Notes under the pieces: generated by a model | Database searches by the model: none | What the model saw: only the letters and a program-made list of their open reading frames with translations | Told to the model about the DNA's origin: nothing | In this document: piece by piece, positions 1 to 7,727 of the stretch | Position numbering within the stretch: position 1 is the stretch's first letter | Layout: every line of letters starts with the position of its first letter | Translations under genes and position numbers: made by a program | From: Akkermansia muciniphila | Lineage (GTDB): Bacteria; Verrucomicrobiota; Verrucomicrobiia; Limisphaerales; UBA9464 | Length of the DNA stretch: 37,517 bases | Assembly: GCA_945883815.1 (NCBI GenBank) | Contig: CAMCYJ010000026.1 | Coordinates: forward strand, 1 to 37,517 | Reading direction: 5' to 3'

Positions 1-137
1 GCTTTGGGACGACAGGTTCGCTTCCGGTTGTTCCCCACCCCGCCTCACGGCGACGCAGTTACCTTCAGCTACACGGCGCCATGCCAGCACCGTACTCGGT
101 CTTTCACCGGTTAGTCGTTTCAGTTTCATGTTCACAC
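1..137 (-). mobile_element. 5' end of a group II intron (partial)
   Basis: Read on the minus strand from 137 down to 1, this non-coding segment starts with GTGTG, a form of the GUGYG 5' boundary of group II introns. It then shows domain I-like elements: a short hairpin around GGTGAAAGACC, a larger hairpin with arms ACGGTGC and GCGCCGT, a CGCC-GTGA-GGCG stem with a GNRA-type loop, and a GGAAGCGA segment. Their order resembles that of bacterial group IIC introns. The intron would continue beyond the window start, so no reverse transcriptase or domain V can be checked. The call rests on motif recognition. An unrelated structured RNA or plain intergenic DNA remains possible. Confidence 0.5.
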
Positions 138-142
138 ATGCG

Positions 143-159
143 GTGCCCCATTGGGGCAC
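143..159. repeat. Perfect 8-bp hairpin next to the intron boundary
   Basis: GTGCCCCA and TGGGGCAC form a perfect palindrome around one central base. On the minus strand this hairpin ends five bases before the proposed intron 5' boundary at 137. Group IIC introns typically insert just downstream of terminator-like hairpins, so this fits as the 5' exon target. No minus-strand gene that it could terminate is visible in the window. Confidence 0.6.
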
Positions 160-161
160 TC

Positions 162-218
162 CGAAAGCCAGTCCTTCCCCGAGCTTACCTGCATGCATCG
201 GACCGGTCCCGCGGAGCC
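162..218. repeat. 57-bp direct repeat, copy 1
   Basis: This segment is repeated at 295-351, 133 bases downstream, with two mismatches near its left end. The last 47 bases (172-218 and 305-351) are identical. It contains GCATGCATCGGACCG, which also occurs in inverted orientation between the copies. It is non-coding and of unknown function. Confidence 0.9.
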
Positions 219-258
219 CAAAAAACCGCAGCGGAGCGGGATCGGTCCGATGCATGCA
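190..258. repeat. 23-bp inverted repeat (possible stem-loop)
   Basis: The left arm (190-212) and right arm (236-258) are reverse complements with one mismatch, separated by 23 bases. Both carry the alternating TGCATGCA core. The left arm lies inside direct-repeat copy 1, so copy 2 could pair with the same right arm instead. This organisation resembles REP/BIME-like elements. There is no T-run that would make it a terminator. Confidence 0.75.
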
Positions 259-294
259 TTGGAAGCGATCAAACCTTTCCCCTCGCGCACAGCG

Positions 295-351
295 CGAAAA
301 CCAATCCTTCCCCGAGCTTACCTGCATGCATCGGACCGGTCCCGCGGAGCC
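295..351. repeat. 57-bp direct repeat, copy 2
   Basis: This is the second copy of the element at 162-218. It ends 56 bases before the gcvH start and so lies in the likely promoter/leader region of gcvH. The rest of the leader (352-407) shows no other recognisable feature and no clear Shine-Dalgarno sequence. Confidence 0.9.
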
Positions 352-407
352 TCATCATTCCTTTCTGCTGGCTTCACCCCCAGAGTCCCGTTAATTCCTC
401 TCCCAGC

Positions 408-794
408 ATGAGTTCGCAAGTCCCCGCCGATCTGAAATACGCCAAGTCCCACGAATGGGCCCGCATCTCCGGAGACACCGCCGTCATCGGCATCACCGAC
501 CACGCCCAGCACGAACTCACCGACATCGTCTTCGTCGAACTCCCCGCCGTCGGCCGCAAGGTCAAGGCAGGCGAAGCCTGCGCTGTCGTCGAATCCGTCA
601 AGACCGCCAGCGACATCTATTCTCCCCTCTCGGGCGAAATCATTGCCATCAACGGTGCCGCCAGCGACAACCCGGCCCTGGTGAACACCGAGCCCTACAC
701 CGGCGGCAGCTTCTTCACCCTCCGCCTGTCCAATTCGGCCGAAGCCGAGGCCCTCCTTTCGGCAGCCGCCTACTCCCAGCAGATCGGCGCCTGA
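408..794 (+). CDS. gcvH: Glycine cleavage system H protein
   Basis: This 128-residue protein is the lipoyl carrier of the cytoplasmic glycine cleavage complex. It shuttles the aminomethyl group between the P, T and L proteins. The family signature is clear: an N-terminal [13 protein letters not shown] stretch, the [18 protein letters not shown] strand region, and the lipoylation site in [16 protein letters not shown], where the Lys of SVKTA is modified. The length is normal. The frame is open upstream to position 81, but homology begins only at the ATG at 408, which is why that start was chosen. No gcvT or gcvP is adjacent, so the gene stands alone here. A strong terminator follows. Confidence 0.95.
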   Translation: MSSQVPADLKYAKSHEWARISGDTAVIGITDHAQHELTDIVFVELPAVGRKVKAGEACAVVESVKTASDIYSPLSGEIIAINGAASDNPALVNTEPYTGGSFFTLRLSNSAEAEALLSAAAYSQQIGA

Positions 795-841
795 ATCGCT
801 GAATCGACAACGGCAAACCACGCCTCCAACCCGGCTTTCCC

Positions 842-878
842 ACCGGCTCATTGCTTCACTGCGTGAGCCGGTTTTTTT
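842..878 (+). terminator. Rho-independent terminator after gcvH
   Basis: ACCGGCTCA (842-850) pairs with TGAGCCGGT (864-872) over a 13-base loop and runs into a T-tract ending at 878. It lies 47 bases past the gcvH stop. Confidence 0.9.
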
Positions 879-965
879 GCCCCGTGGAGCAACCCTGCGA
901 CTGGCTGCGGCGCGGCAGGGGGCCAGCAAACCGGAGCCGACCCGACTGGTTCCGATCCGTGATAA

Positions 966-1238
966 TCAGTTGTTTTCCGGAGCATCCCGACGCAACCCAA
1001 CCTTGTGGGCGATGTCGTCGAATTCCTCCCGACTCACCTCGTGCAGTTCCTTGCCTCGCTTGGTGAGGTGCTCATTGATCTTGATGGCCTTCTCCGTCAT
1101 CGCCTCGTGGGTTTCTTGAGTGCCGCCCACGAGCGCGAAGTTCTTCCCCTGGGTCACCCGTTGGTGACCGTCCGAATCGAACCCGACCCCCAACAGGAGC
1201 GCCTTGGCCTTCTTCGCGGGCTTCTTGGAATCTGCCAT
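966..1238 (-). CDS. Small conserved hypothetical protein
   Basis: This 90-residue protein has a lysine-rich, probably disordered N-terminus (MADSKKPAKKAK). A conserved-looking core follows: LLLGVGFDSDGH, then RVTQGKNFALVGGTQETH and a helical tail with EKAIKINEHLTKRGKELHE. I recognise this pattern from small unnamed proteins common in planctomycetes and verrucomicrobia and know no function for it. The frame stays open to 1337, but the ATG at 1238 places the lysine-rich start where related proteins begin. The gene is divergent from the lipid operon and shares a 119-base intergenic region with it. It is soluble, with no signal peptide or membrane segment. Confidence 0.7.
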   Translation of the reverse strand: MADSKKPAKKAKALLLGVGFDSDGHQRVTQGKNFALVGGTQETHEAMTEKAIKINEHLTKRGKELHEVSREEFDDIAHKVGLRRDAPENN

Positions 1239-1357
1239 GGCTCGACGGTAAATCTTCGATCGGCGTAATGCCCAGCCCCAACATCGATTGGCTCGATGGT
1301 GACTGAAAATCATTCGATTCACGCAACGACAACCCACCGGGCGACAACAGCGGAGTC

Positions 1358-1981
1358 ATGAGCGACCCTGTATTCTGGACCATCCGCGTCACCCAAAGCG
1401 TCGCGAGCACCGCGATAGCTGTCCTCGCTGCCGATTTCGTCGTCGGCGTATTCCATTGGATCGAAGACGCCTACCTCCGGGACAACTGCCCCATCTTGGG
1501 TGAACTCGTCGCCAGACCCAACATCCTCCACCACTACCGACCCCGCCATTTCCTCAAGAAATCCTGGGTAGCCTCCTGCTGGGACTTGTGGCTCGTCGCC
1601 AGCCTGATCCTCACCGCCGCCTGGGCTTTCGGAGTGCTCACACCCGCCGTCGGGCTCTTTGCCTCCTTGGTCGGAAACGCCAACCAAATCCACAAATGGG
1701 CCCACCGCAGCCGCCGCGAAAACGGCCCTTGGATAAACCTTCTCCACGACTTGCGAATCCTCCAAGGTCCCAAACACCACGCAATCCACCACACGGACCC
1801 CAAGTCGACCCATTACTGTGTGATCACCGAGTTCCTCAACCCGATCCTCGAGCGGATCCGCTTCTGGACGCGCCTCGAGTGCTGGCTTCGGAAAGCCTTC
1901 GGGATCCGACGACGCAGCGACACTTCGAACCGACGCCACGGAATCACACCCGACTGGGTTCTGCGCGCTGAACACGCCTGA
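1358..1981 (+). CDS. CarF/PEDS1-type plasmanylethanolamine desaturase family protein
   Basis: This 207-residue membrane protein belongs to the CarF/TMEM189 (Kua) lipid desaturase family. Characterised members introduce the vinyl-ether double bond of plasmalogens. The histidine-rich di-metal pattern is visible: HWIED (H33, D37), HHYRP (H58, H59) with H64, NQIHKWAH (H112, H116), HHAIHH (H140, H141, H144, H145) and the following HYC (H152). Hydrophobic segments lie at about 10-32 and 74-105. The length fits bacterial members. The gene is first in a tight cluster, 13 bases ahead of an LplT-like flippase, which supports a phospholipid substrate. The exact substrate is inferred, since ether-lipid synthesis genes are not in the window. 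Confidence 0.8.
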   Translation: MSDPVFWTIRVTQSVASTAIAVLAADFVVGVFHWIEDAYLRDNCPILGELVARPNILHHYRPRHFLKKSWVASCWDLWLVASLILTAAWAFGVLTPAVGLFASLVGNANQIHKWAHRSRRENGPWINLLHDLRILQGPKHHAIHHTDPKSTHYCVITEFLNPILERIRFWTRLECWLRKAFGIRRRSDTSNRRHGITPDWVLRAEHA

Positions 1982-1994
1982 CACCCTCCATCGA

Positions 1995-3275
1995 ATGCCC
2001 AACTTCCAGCGCAACTACCCCCTTCTGCTCCTGAGCCAGTTCCTCAGCGCCTTGGGTGACAACGCCCTCCTCGCCGTCATCGTCGGACAACTCACCTACC
2101 TTCAGAAGGCAGGCATCTTGTCCGAGGCCCAGCTCAGGACCCACAACACCGTCTACACCAGCCTGCTATTCGTTCCGTTCATTTTCCTGGCTCCAGTCGC
2201 AGGTTTCCTCAATGACCGACACTCCAAAACCTCCTGGCTGGCCGGCGGCAATGCCCTGAAACTTCTGGGCACCCTGCTCTGCGCGTTGAGCCTTCGCTGG
2301 GGACCGATCTGGCAGGGTATCGGATACCTCGTGGTCGGCGTCGGCGCCTGCGTCTATGGGCCGGCCAAGTATGGCATCCTGCCCGAGATCCTCCCCCGGG
2401 AACGCCTCGTCCGGGCCAACGGCATGGTCGAACTCCTCACCCTGGTGGCCATCCTTGGCGGAGCGATCGCCGGCTCAGTCATGGCCGACCGGTGGAAAGA
2501 TTCCGTGTTGAGCTCTTATGCGGTGCTCGTGGGGATTTACCTGGTCTCCTTCCTGCTCAATCTCCTCATGCAGCGAACCCCGTCCAACCCGGGCGTCCTC
2601 TGGAGCGCCAACGTGACAGCCTTCAAAGACCATGCGCGGCAACTGGCCTTGGCTCCTCGATTGTCCCGCATGCTCCTGGGCACCGGAGTCTTCTGGATTT
2701 GTGGCGCAGCCATGAAGATCAACTTCCAACCCTGGGGCCTGAGCGTTCTCCACCTGCCCGACAACACCCAGATCGCGCTGCTCGGGCTCTGGCTCAGCGT
2801 CGGCGTCATGGTGGGCAGCATCCTGGCAGGCCAATGGTTTCCCGTCGGAGAGTTGCAGCGCACCCGCCTTTTTGGTTTCGCCCTTGCTGGCATGCTGGTC
2901 CTCCTCTTTTCCGTGGAGCACCTGAACCTCTGGAAGCACCCCACCCTTCAGGCCGGCGCCTTGCATCTCATCCTGCCAGTGGTCGCCCTGCTCATCGGCA
3001 CCGGCATCGCCGCCGGGTTCTTCCTGATCCCGCTCAATGCCGCCCTGCAGGCCGAATCCGACCCGAACAAACTGGGCAAGACCATCGCGGTCCAGAACCT
3101 GGTGGACAATCTCGGCATGGTCAGTGCCAGCCTCCTTTGCCTCATGAGCGTCCAAGTGGGCATCAGCGCCTCCGGCGTCTTCCTGGTACTGGCCGTGGTG
3201 ACAGCCGCCATCGTCGCCCTGTTGAAGATTCCGGCCTCGAACATCCACCCAATTCCCACAGGAAAGACCCGATGA
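1995..3275 (+). CDS. lplT: LplT-like lysophospholipid transporter (MFS)
   Basis: This 426-residue major facilitator protein has about 12 hydrophobic segments. It begins with the typical SQFLSALGDNALLAV first helix and has FLNDRHSK in the loop between helices 2 and 3. LplT flips lysophospholipids across the inner membrane to the cytoplasmic acyltransferase Aas. The next gene is an Aas-like fusion and overlaps this one by four bases (ATGA), so translation is probably coupled. E. coli has the same pair in the opposite order. Other MFS members share the fold, but the operon context makes the LplT role likely. Confidence 0.85.
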   Translation: MPNFQRNYPLLLLSQFLSALGDNALLAVIVGQLTYLQKAGILSEAQLRTHNTVYTSLLFVPFIFLAPVAGFLNDRHSKTSWLAGGNALKLLGTLLCALSLRWGPIWQGIGYLVVGVGACVYGPAKYGILPEILPRERLVRANGMVELLTLVAILGGAIAGSVMADRWKDSVLSSYAVLVGIYLVSFLLNLLMQRTPSNPGVLWSANVTAFKDHARQLALAPRLSRMLLGTGVFWICGAAMKINFQPWGLSVLHLPDNTQIALLGLWLSVGVMVGSILAGQWFPVGELQRTRLFGFALAGMLVLLFSVEHLNLWKHPTLQAGALHLILPVVALLIGTGIAAGFFLIPLNAALQAESDPNKLGKTIAVQNLVDNLGMVSASLLCLMSVQVGISASGVFLVLAVVTAAIVALLKIPASNIHPIPTGKTR

Positions 3276-5476
3276 TCAAGACCCTGCTCCATGGGCTCCT
3301 GCGCCTTTTTTTCCGGTACCGCGCCTACAACACCCGGGTGCTGTCCACGCCGGGTCCGGTCCTGTTGCTCCCCAATCACGTGTCGTGGTTGGATTGGGCC
3401 CTTCTCGGTGTCGTGCTCGATGAGGATTGGAAATTCGTCACCAGTTCCACCACCGCACAGACTTCGTGGATCCATCGCCGGATCATGGTCAACCGTCGCA
3501 CCTTTCCCATCGATCCGGCTTCACCCTATGGCGCCAAGCGCATGGCGGAGTACCTCGCCCGAGGGGGCCGCCTGGTCTTGTTTCCCGAAGGCCGACTGAC
3601 GCGGACCACCCGGATGATGAAGCTCTTCGACGGCACCGGGTTCCTCATTCACAAAACGCAGGCCAAGGTCATCACCTGCTACTTGCGCAATGCCGTGCGC
3701 GTGCCCGCCGTGCGGCACACGGGCTGGACCCGCTGGTTTCCCCGAGTCTCAGCCCACTTCAGCGCGGTGCACACCGCACCGGACCTCTCCCACCAACCCA
3801 ACTCCGTGGCACGGGCCCAGATCACACGCTGGCTGCGTGACACGATGGTTCATCAACACTTCCAGGCTGAAATGGACCTCGGGCCCCAGGATGTCCTGGA
3901 GGCCATCGCTGAAACCGCCGGAGCCCTTCCCCGGCGGCAGATCCTGGAAGACGTCACCCTCAAGCCGCTGACCTATCGCCGGCTCATGGTCGGAGCCGAA
4001 CTCTTGGCACAGCAGTTCCAGCGTCTCCTGCCGAGACAAACCCGACCTCCCCAATGCGACCCCAGCCGAGTGGGCGTGCTGCTACCCAACGTCAACGGCA
4101 TGCCCGTGACCCTAATGGCTCTGTGGTCCACGGGGCATACGCCGGCGGTCCTCAACTTTTCCACCGGTCCCACCATCCTCCTGCAATGCGCGCAACTGGC
4201 CGACATCCGGGACGTCATCACCTCCCGCACCTTTATCGAGAAGGCGAAGCTGGACATCGGCCCTTTGGAAGCGGCTGGCATCCAATTCCACATGCTGGAA
4301 GACATCCGCACCCAAATCCGGACCGTCGACAAATTGCTGGTCCTACTGAAGCACAGCATTCGATGCGGAATGGGCCTCCGAGTGCCGCGCGACGGCTTTG
4401 ACCCGCTCAAGAAACCGGCCGTGATCCTCTTCACCTCCGGATCGGAGGGCATTCCCAAGGGCGTGGTGCTCACCCACTCCAATCTCCTGGCCAACATCCG
4501 ACAGATGGACGCCTTCCTCGACATTTCCGATGAGGAGCGCTTCTTCAATGCACTCCCTCTCTTCCACAGCTTCGGCCTGACCGCCTGCACCCTGCTGCCT
4601 CTGGTCCGCGGCCTGTACACCTTCCTCTATCCATCCCCCCTGCACTATCGAGTCATCCCCGGAGTGGTGTACGACCGCAACTGCACCGTCATGGTCGGCA
4701 CCAACACCTTCCTCAATGGCTACGCCCGCAAGGCGGCGCCCTATGACTTCCATTCGGTGAAGTACCTGGTGGCTGGCGCCGAGAAAGTCCAGGAGGCCAC
4801 CGCTCAAACCTGGGCCCGGAAGTTCGGCATCCGTTTGCTCGAGGGCTACGGTGCCACCGAGTGCAGTCCGGTGCTGTGCGCCAACAACCGCATCGAGGCC
4901 CAGTTCGGCAGCGTCGGGCGTTTCATGCCCGGCATGGAATGGAAACTCGAGCAAGTAGACGGCGTCAGCGAAGTCACCCCCGAGGGCCGCATCGTCTCCG
5001 GCCGACTCTTCGTGCGCGGCCCCAACGTCATGCGGGGCTACCTCAACCCCGAAGCCAACGCCGCCTTCCAATCGCTGGGTGGCTGGTACGACACCGGAGA
5101 TCTGGCCCGGGTCGACGACGACGGGTTCGTCTTCCTGCTCGGCCGCATGAAACGCTTCGCCAAGATCAGCGGCGAAATGGTCAGCCTCACCGCCGTGGAA
5201 GACGCCCTGGCCGGAGCCTTCCCCCAGCACGGCCTGCGCTGCGAAATCGCCGTGGTGGCGGTCGCCGACGAGGAGAAAGGCGAGAAACTCATTGCCATTT
5301 GCAATGTGCAACGGCTGTCGATGGATGAGGTGCGACAAGCCATCAAGGCCAAGGGTTTGACCAACTTGTTTGTACCACGCGAAATCCGGTTCGTGAACGA
5401 GATCCCCAAACTGGGCACCGGCAAGATCAACCATCGGGCGCTCATCGAAGTCGTCCGCTCCGAGGCAAACGGTTGA
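3272..5476 (+). CDS. aas: Bifunctional acyltransferase / acyl-ACP synthetase (Aas-like)
   Basis: This 734-residue fusion re-acylates lysophospholipids. The N-terminal PlsC-type acyltransferase domain carries the HX4D catalytic motif (NHVSWLD, H36 and D41) and FPEGR (104-108). The C-terminal AMP-binding domain carries the P-loop FTSGSEGIPKG (387-397), EGYGATE (524-530), YDTGD (606-610) and the catalytic lysine in GTGKI (K718). It lacks the extra MFS segment of three-domain Aas fusions, because LplT is encoded separately just upstream. The ATG at 3272 overlaps the lplT stop. The frame is open far upstream, but that part is only the shadow of lplT. The length matches E. coli Aas (about 720). Confidence 0.92.
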   Translation: MIKTLLHGLLRLFFRYRAYNTRVLSTPGPVLLLPNHVSWLDWALLGVVLDEDWKFVTSSTTAQTSWIHRRIMVNRRTFPIDPASPYGAKRMAEYLARGGRLVLFPEGRLTRTTRMMKLFDGTGFLIHKTQAKVITCYLRNAVRVPAVRHTGWTRWFPRVSAHFSAVHTAPDLSHQPNSVARAQITRWLRDTMVHQHFQAEMDLGPQDVLEAIAETAGALPRRQILEDVTLKPLTYRRLMVGAELLAQQFQRLLPRQTRPPQCDPSRVGVLLPNVNGMPVTLMALWSTGHTPAVLNFSTGPTILLQCAQLADIRDVITSRTFIEKAKLDIGPLEAAGIQFHMLEDIRTQIRTVDKLLVLLKHSIRCGMGLRVPRDGFDPLKKPAVILFTSGSEGIPKGVVLTHSNLLANIRQMDAFLDISDEERFFNALPLFHSFGLTACTLLPLVRGLYTFLYPSPLHYRVIPGVVYDRNCTVMVGTNTFLNGYARKAAPYDFHSVKYLVAGAEKVQEATAQTWARKFGIRLLEGYGATECSPVLCANNRIEAQFGSVGRFMPGMEWKLEQVDGVSEVTPEGRIVSGRLFVRGPNVMRGYLNPEANAAFQSLGGWYDTGDLARVDDDGFVFLLGRMKRFAKISGEMVSLTAVEDALAGAFPQHGLRCEIAVVAVADEEKGEKLIAICNVQRLSMDEVRQAIKAKGLTNLFVPREIRFVNEIPKLGTGKINHRALIEVVRSEANG

Positions 5477-5480
5477 CCGG

Positions 5481-6212
5481 ATGTCGATGCCTGGCGCCAT
5501 CCCATCGCTTCAAACGGCTGACCCGCGTTCCGAAGCCGTGGTCCTTTTGCACGGCTGGTACTCCTCGCCGATCCCGATGAAACGGCTGGAATGGGCCCTG
5601 AGACGCGAAGGCTACCAGGTCTTCAATCCAGCCTACCGATCCATTCGGGTGCCGCTCGCGACCTTGGCTTCGGAGTACTTGCCGGGCTATTTGCAGCGCA
5701 ACATTCCGAAGGGGCTCCAACGGCTTCATTTCGTCACCCACTCCATGGGCGGGCTGCTACTGCGCGGAAGTTTGGCCGCTCACCGCCCCGCCAATTTGGG
5801 ACGAGTGGTCTTTTTGGGCACGCCCCACCATGGCAGCGAAGCGGCAGACTTCTGGTCCAAAAGCGCCTTCTGCCGGTGGTTGGCCGGCCCCAATCTGGCG
5901 TCGCTTCAAACCGGTCCGGCAGGCTACTCGGTCACTCTGGGCCCCGCCAACTATGAGGCGCTCGTCATCGCTGGAGATCGTCCCTTGTCACCCTTCTGGT
6001 CTCCCTTGCCCGCCCCGCATGACGGCAAAGTCAGCGTTGCCTCGACCCGACTGGCTGGATCGGCCCGCCACGTCGTCGTGCCTCACACCCACTTTGCCCT
6101 GACCATCCGGGCCGAGATCATCCGACAGGTCATGGAATTCCTGCGCAGAGGCGATGCCCGACTTGGGAAGCAACCCAACGCATCCGAATCTTCGATGCGT
6201 CCCGCCGAATGA
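5481..6212 (+). CDS. Lipase-like alpha/beta hydrolase
   Basis: This 243-residue hydrolase has an oxyanion-hole HG motif (VVLLHGWYSS, 20-29) and a nucleophile elbow THSMGG with S88. It also has FLGTPHHGSE typical of PGAP1/triacylglycerol-lipase-like proteins. The likely acid is D181 (PHDGKVSV), with histidine H202 or H204 (PHTHFAL). There is no signal peptide, so it probably acts in the cytoplasm or at the membrane face. It starts four bases after the aas stop, making it the fourth gene of the lipid cluster. A role in deacylating phospholipids or releasing fatty acids is inferred from this position. The last 20 or so residues are low-complexity. Confidence 0.8.
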   Translation: MSMPGAIPSLQTADPRSEAVVLLHGWYSSPIPMKRLEWALRREGYQVFNPAYRSIRVPLATLASEYLPGYLQRNIPKGLQRLHFVTHSMGGLLLRGSLAAHRPANLGRVVFLGTPHHGSEAADFWSKSAFCRWLAGPNLASLQTGPAGYSVTLGPANYEALVIAGDRPLSPFWSPLPAPHDGKVSVASTRLAGSARHVVVPHTHFALTIRAEIIRQVMEFLRRGDARLGKQPNASESSMRPAE

Positions 6213-6331
6213 CAGAATCCAAACAGCAAGCCCCCTTCCGCGCGAAACCGAGTCGGCAAACCGCGCCTTTACAGGTCATCGCATTGCGGCAAAGTCTCGC
6301 CACGTCCCTGCTCTGAACACCCTTTCTGAAC

Positions 6332-7051
6332 ATGTCCAAGGTCATCGCTGAAATGCTCGTGGAGTCGGTGAAGATGGAACTTCCCGATACCAAAACCGTC
6401 CGCTTCCAATGGCCCGAGGGTTATGCCCCGGACTTCAAAACCGGCCAGTTCATCACCGTGTATTGGCCGCACAAGGCGAAGTACAAGCGGGCCTATTCGC
6501 TCAGCTCCTGCGCGCTCGATCGGGGTCACTATGAAGTCACCGTGAAGCGTGATGGCAAGATGGGCACCAGCATTGTGGATTGGGTCGAGGCTGGTGACCG
6601 GATGTTCGTCATCCCTCCGACCGGCCGGTTCCTGCCGGTGTTCGATCCCCCGGGCAAGCATCTCATTTGCGTGGCCGGCGGTTCCGGCGTGACGCCCTTC
6701 CGGGGTTTCGTTCGTGAGGCCACCGAGAAGAACCTCGATACCCGGATCACCATCCTCTACACGGTGCGCACCACCAGCGACATCATCTTCGCTGAAGAGT
6801 TCCAAGCCCTGGAGGCCCGGAACCCGCGCTTCAAGTTCGTGGTCACCTGCACACGCCTGACGCCCGAAGACCCCTGGACCGGCCGCCGCGGTCGCATCAC
6901 CCCGGAGTGGGTCAAGAGCTTCGTCGATGACGCCGCCAACACCGTCTTCTACGCCTGCGGCACCAACGACATGGTCAACTCCGTAGAGCATCTCGTGCTT
7001 CATGACCTAGGCTTGCCCAAGGAACAAATGAAGCTCGAGAAGTGGGGCTGA
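6332..7051 (+). CDS. FAD/NAD(P)-dependent oxidoreductase of the ferredoxin reductase family
   Basis: This 239-residue flavoprotein has the two-domain FNR layout. The N-terminal FAD-binding barrel carries RAYSLSS (53-59), which contacts the flavin phosphate. The C-terminal NAD(P)-binding domain carries AGGSGVTPF (115-123) and YACGTNDMV (207-215). There is no 2Fe-2S domain, so it must pass electrons to a separate carrier. It could be a ferredoxin or flavodoxin reductase, or the reductase of an oxygenase or desaturase. It lies 119 bases behind the lipid operon that contains a di-iron desaturase, so serving that desaturase is an attractive but unproven idea. A terminator follows. Confidence 0.85.
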   Translation: MSKVIAEMLVESVKMELPDTKTVRFQWPEGYAPDFKTGQFITVYWPHKAKYKRAYSLSSCALDRGHYEVTVKRDGKMGTSIVDWVEAGDRMFVIPPTGRFLPVFDPPGKHLICVAGGSGVTPFRGFVREATEKNLDTRITILYTVRTTSDIIFAEEFQALEARNPRFKFVVTCTRLTPEDPWTGRRGRITPEWVKSFVDDAANTVFYACGTNDMVNSVEHLVLHDLGLPKEQMKLEKWG

Positions 7052-7076
7052 CGCTCACACCGCTGTCGTTCGATTC

Positions 7077-7110
7077 ACGGGGAGTCTGCCTGACGGCGAC
7101 TCCCCGTTTT
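7077..7110 (+). terminator. Rho-independent terminator
   Basis: ACGGGGAGT (7077-7085) pairs with ACTCCCCGT (7099-7107), followed by a short T-run. It lies 25 bases past the stop of the flavoprotein gene. Confidence 0.8.
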
Positions 7111-7120
7111 GTTGGCCTGG

Positions 7121-7366
7121 TCAGGATTTGGAATCGACCGGACCCGCGGACTCCGAAGCATTGAAATGGCCAATCCCCGGCCACCCGAGCCCCAAAGCCC
7201 CAAAAGCCATCGCAATCGTGCGGACCGGGGGCGTGGCGTGGACCATAAACGACTGCGGACCGCCGAGGGCCGACATGAGCAGCGGGATAGTGATGAACGA
7301 ACCCGCCCCCAGCATGTTGGCCATGTTCAGCGCCGTGGCGGGAAACAGGGAAAGCCGTCGCTCCAG
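7121..7366 (-). pseudogene. Relic of an APC-family amino acid permease
   Basis: On the minus strand the reading LERRLSLFPATALNMANM, continuing into LGAGSFITIPLLMSALGGPQ, is the N-terminal helix 1 region of amino acid/polyamine permeases. After about 40 residues the similarity stops abruptly at SFMVHATPP and the frame ends at 7121, whereas intact permeases have more than 400 residues. No start codon with a good context is seen at the upstream edge. It is a decayed fragment. The sequence from here to 7597 shows nothing else recognisable. Confidence 0.55.
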
Positions 7367-7597
7367 GTGCGGAGGATCGGCAGAATGATGGACCTGGACA
7401 GCCTCACCCGGGTTTTAGAGCTCCGCCTCCCCGTTGACCAACCACCCGACGCAGGATGATCGGCCCATCAACGCCCATGCGGGCGCCGGTCCACTCACCG
7501 ATCCGGCTCGGTCATCCTACCAGAGCCTCCGCTGGCACCGGGGCGGTTCTTCCCGGAAATTGTCGTAGCGATCGATCCAGCCCGCGCAGCGGGACAC

Positions 7598-7636
7598 CTG
7601 ATCGAGCAGCGTCAAAAAGCAAATGAGTTCCTATCC
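7598..7636 (+). repeat. Short dispersed repeat, copy 1
   Basis: The element starts CTGATC, continues with GCGTCAAAAAGCAAAT and ends near TTCCTATCC. It recurs at 9261-9295 and 12300-12334. This copy lies between the permease relic and the FAD oxidoreductase gene and has a few extra bases after AAAT. Confidence 0.75.
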
Positions 7637-7727
7637 GGTGCGAGGCGAGAAACTAGCTATCAGGCGCTCAATTTGAGACCGTTGCTCCCGGAAAACCATC
7701 GGTTGCCGGAATTTTAAATTCATTGCG

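Noticed and set aside
81-407. N-terminal extension of gcvH
   Set aside because: The frame is open, but it runs through the intron boundary and both repeats and has no similarity to H proteins. The ATG at 408 gives the normal length.
2492-3271. Upstream extension of the Aas-like gene
   Set aside because: The extension is antiparallel in sense to nothing but overlaps lplT in another frame, and its Arg/Pro/His-rich product is typical of a shadow frame.
7060-7085. tRNA-like T-loop motif (GTTCGATTC)
   Set aside because: No acceptor or anticodon stem can be drawn around it. It lies between a stop codon and a terminator.
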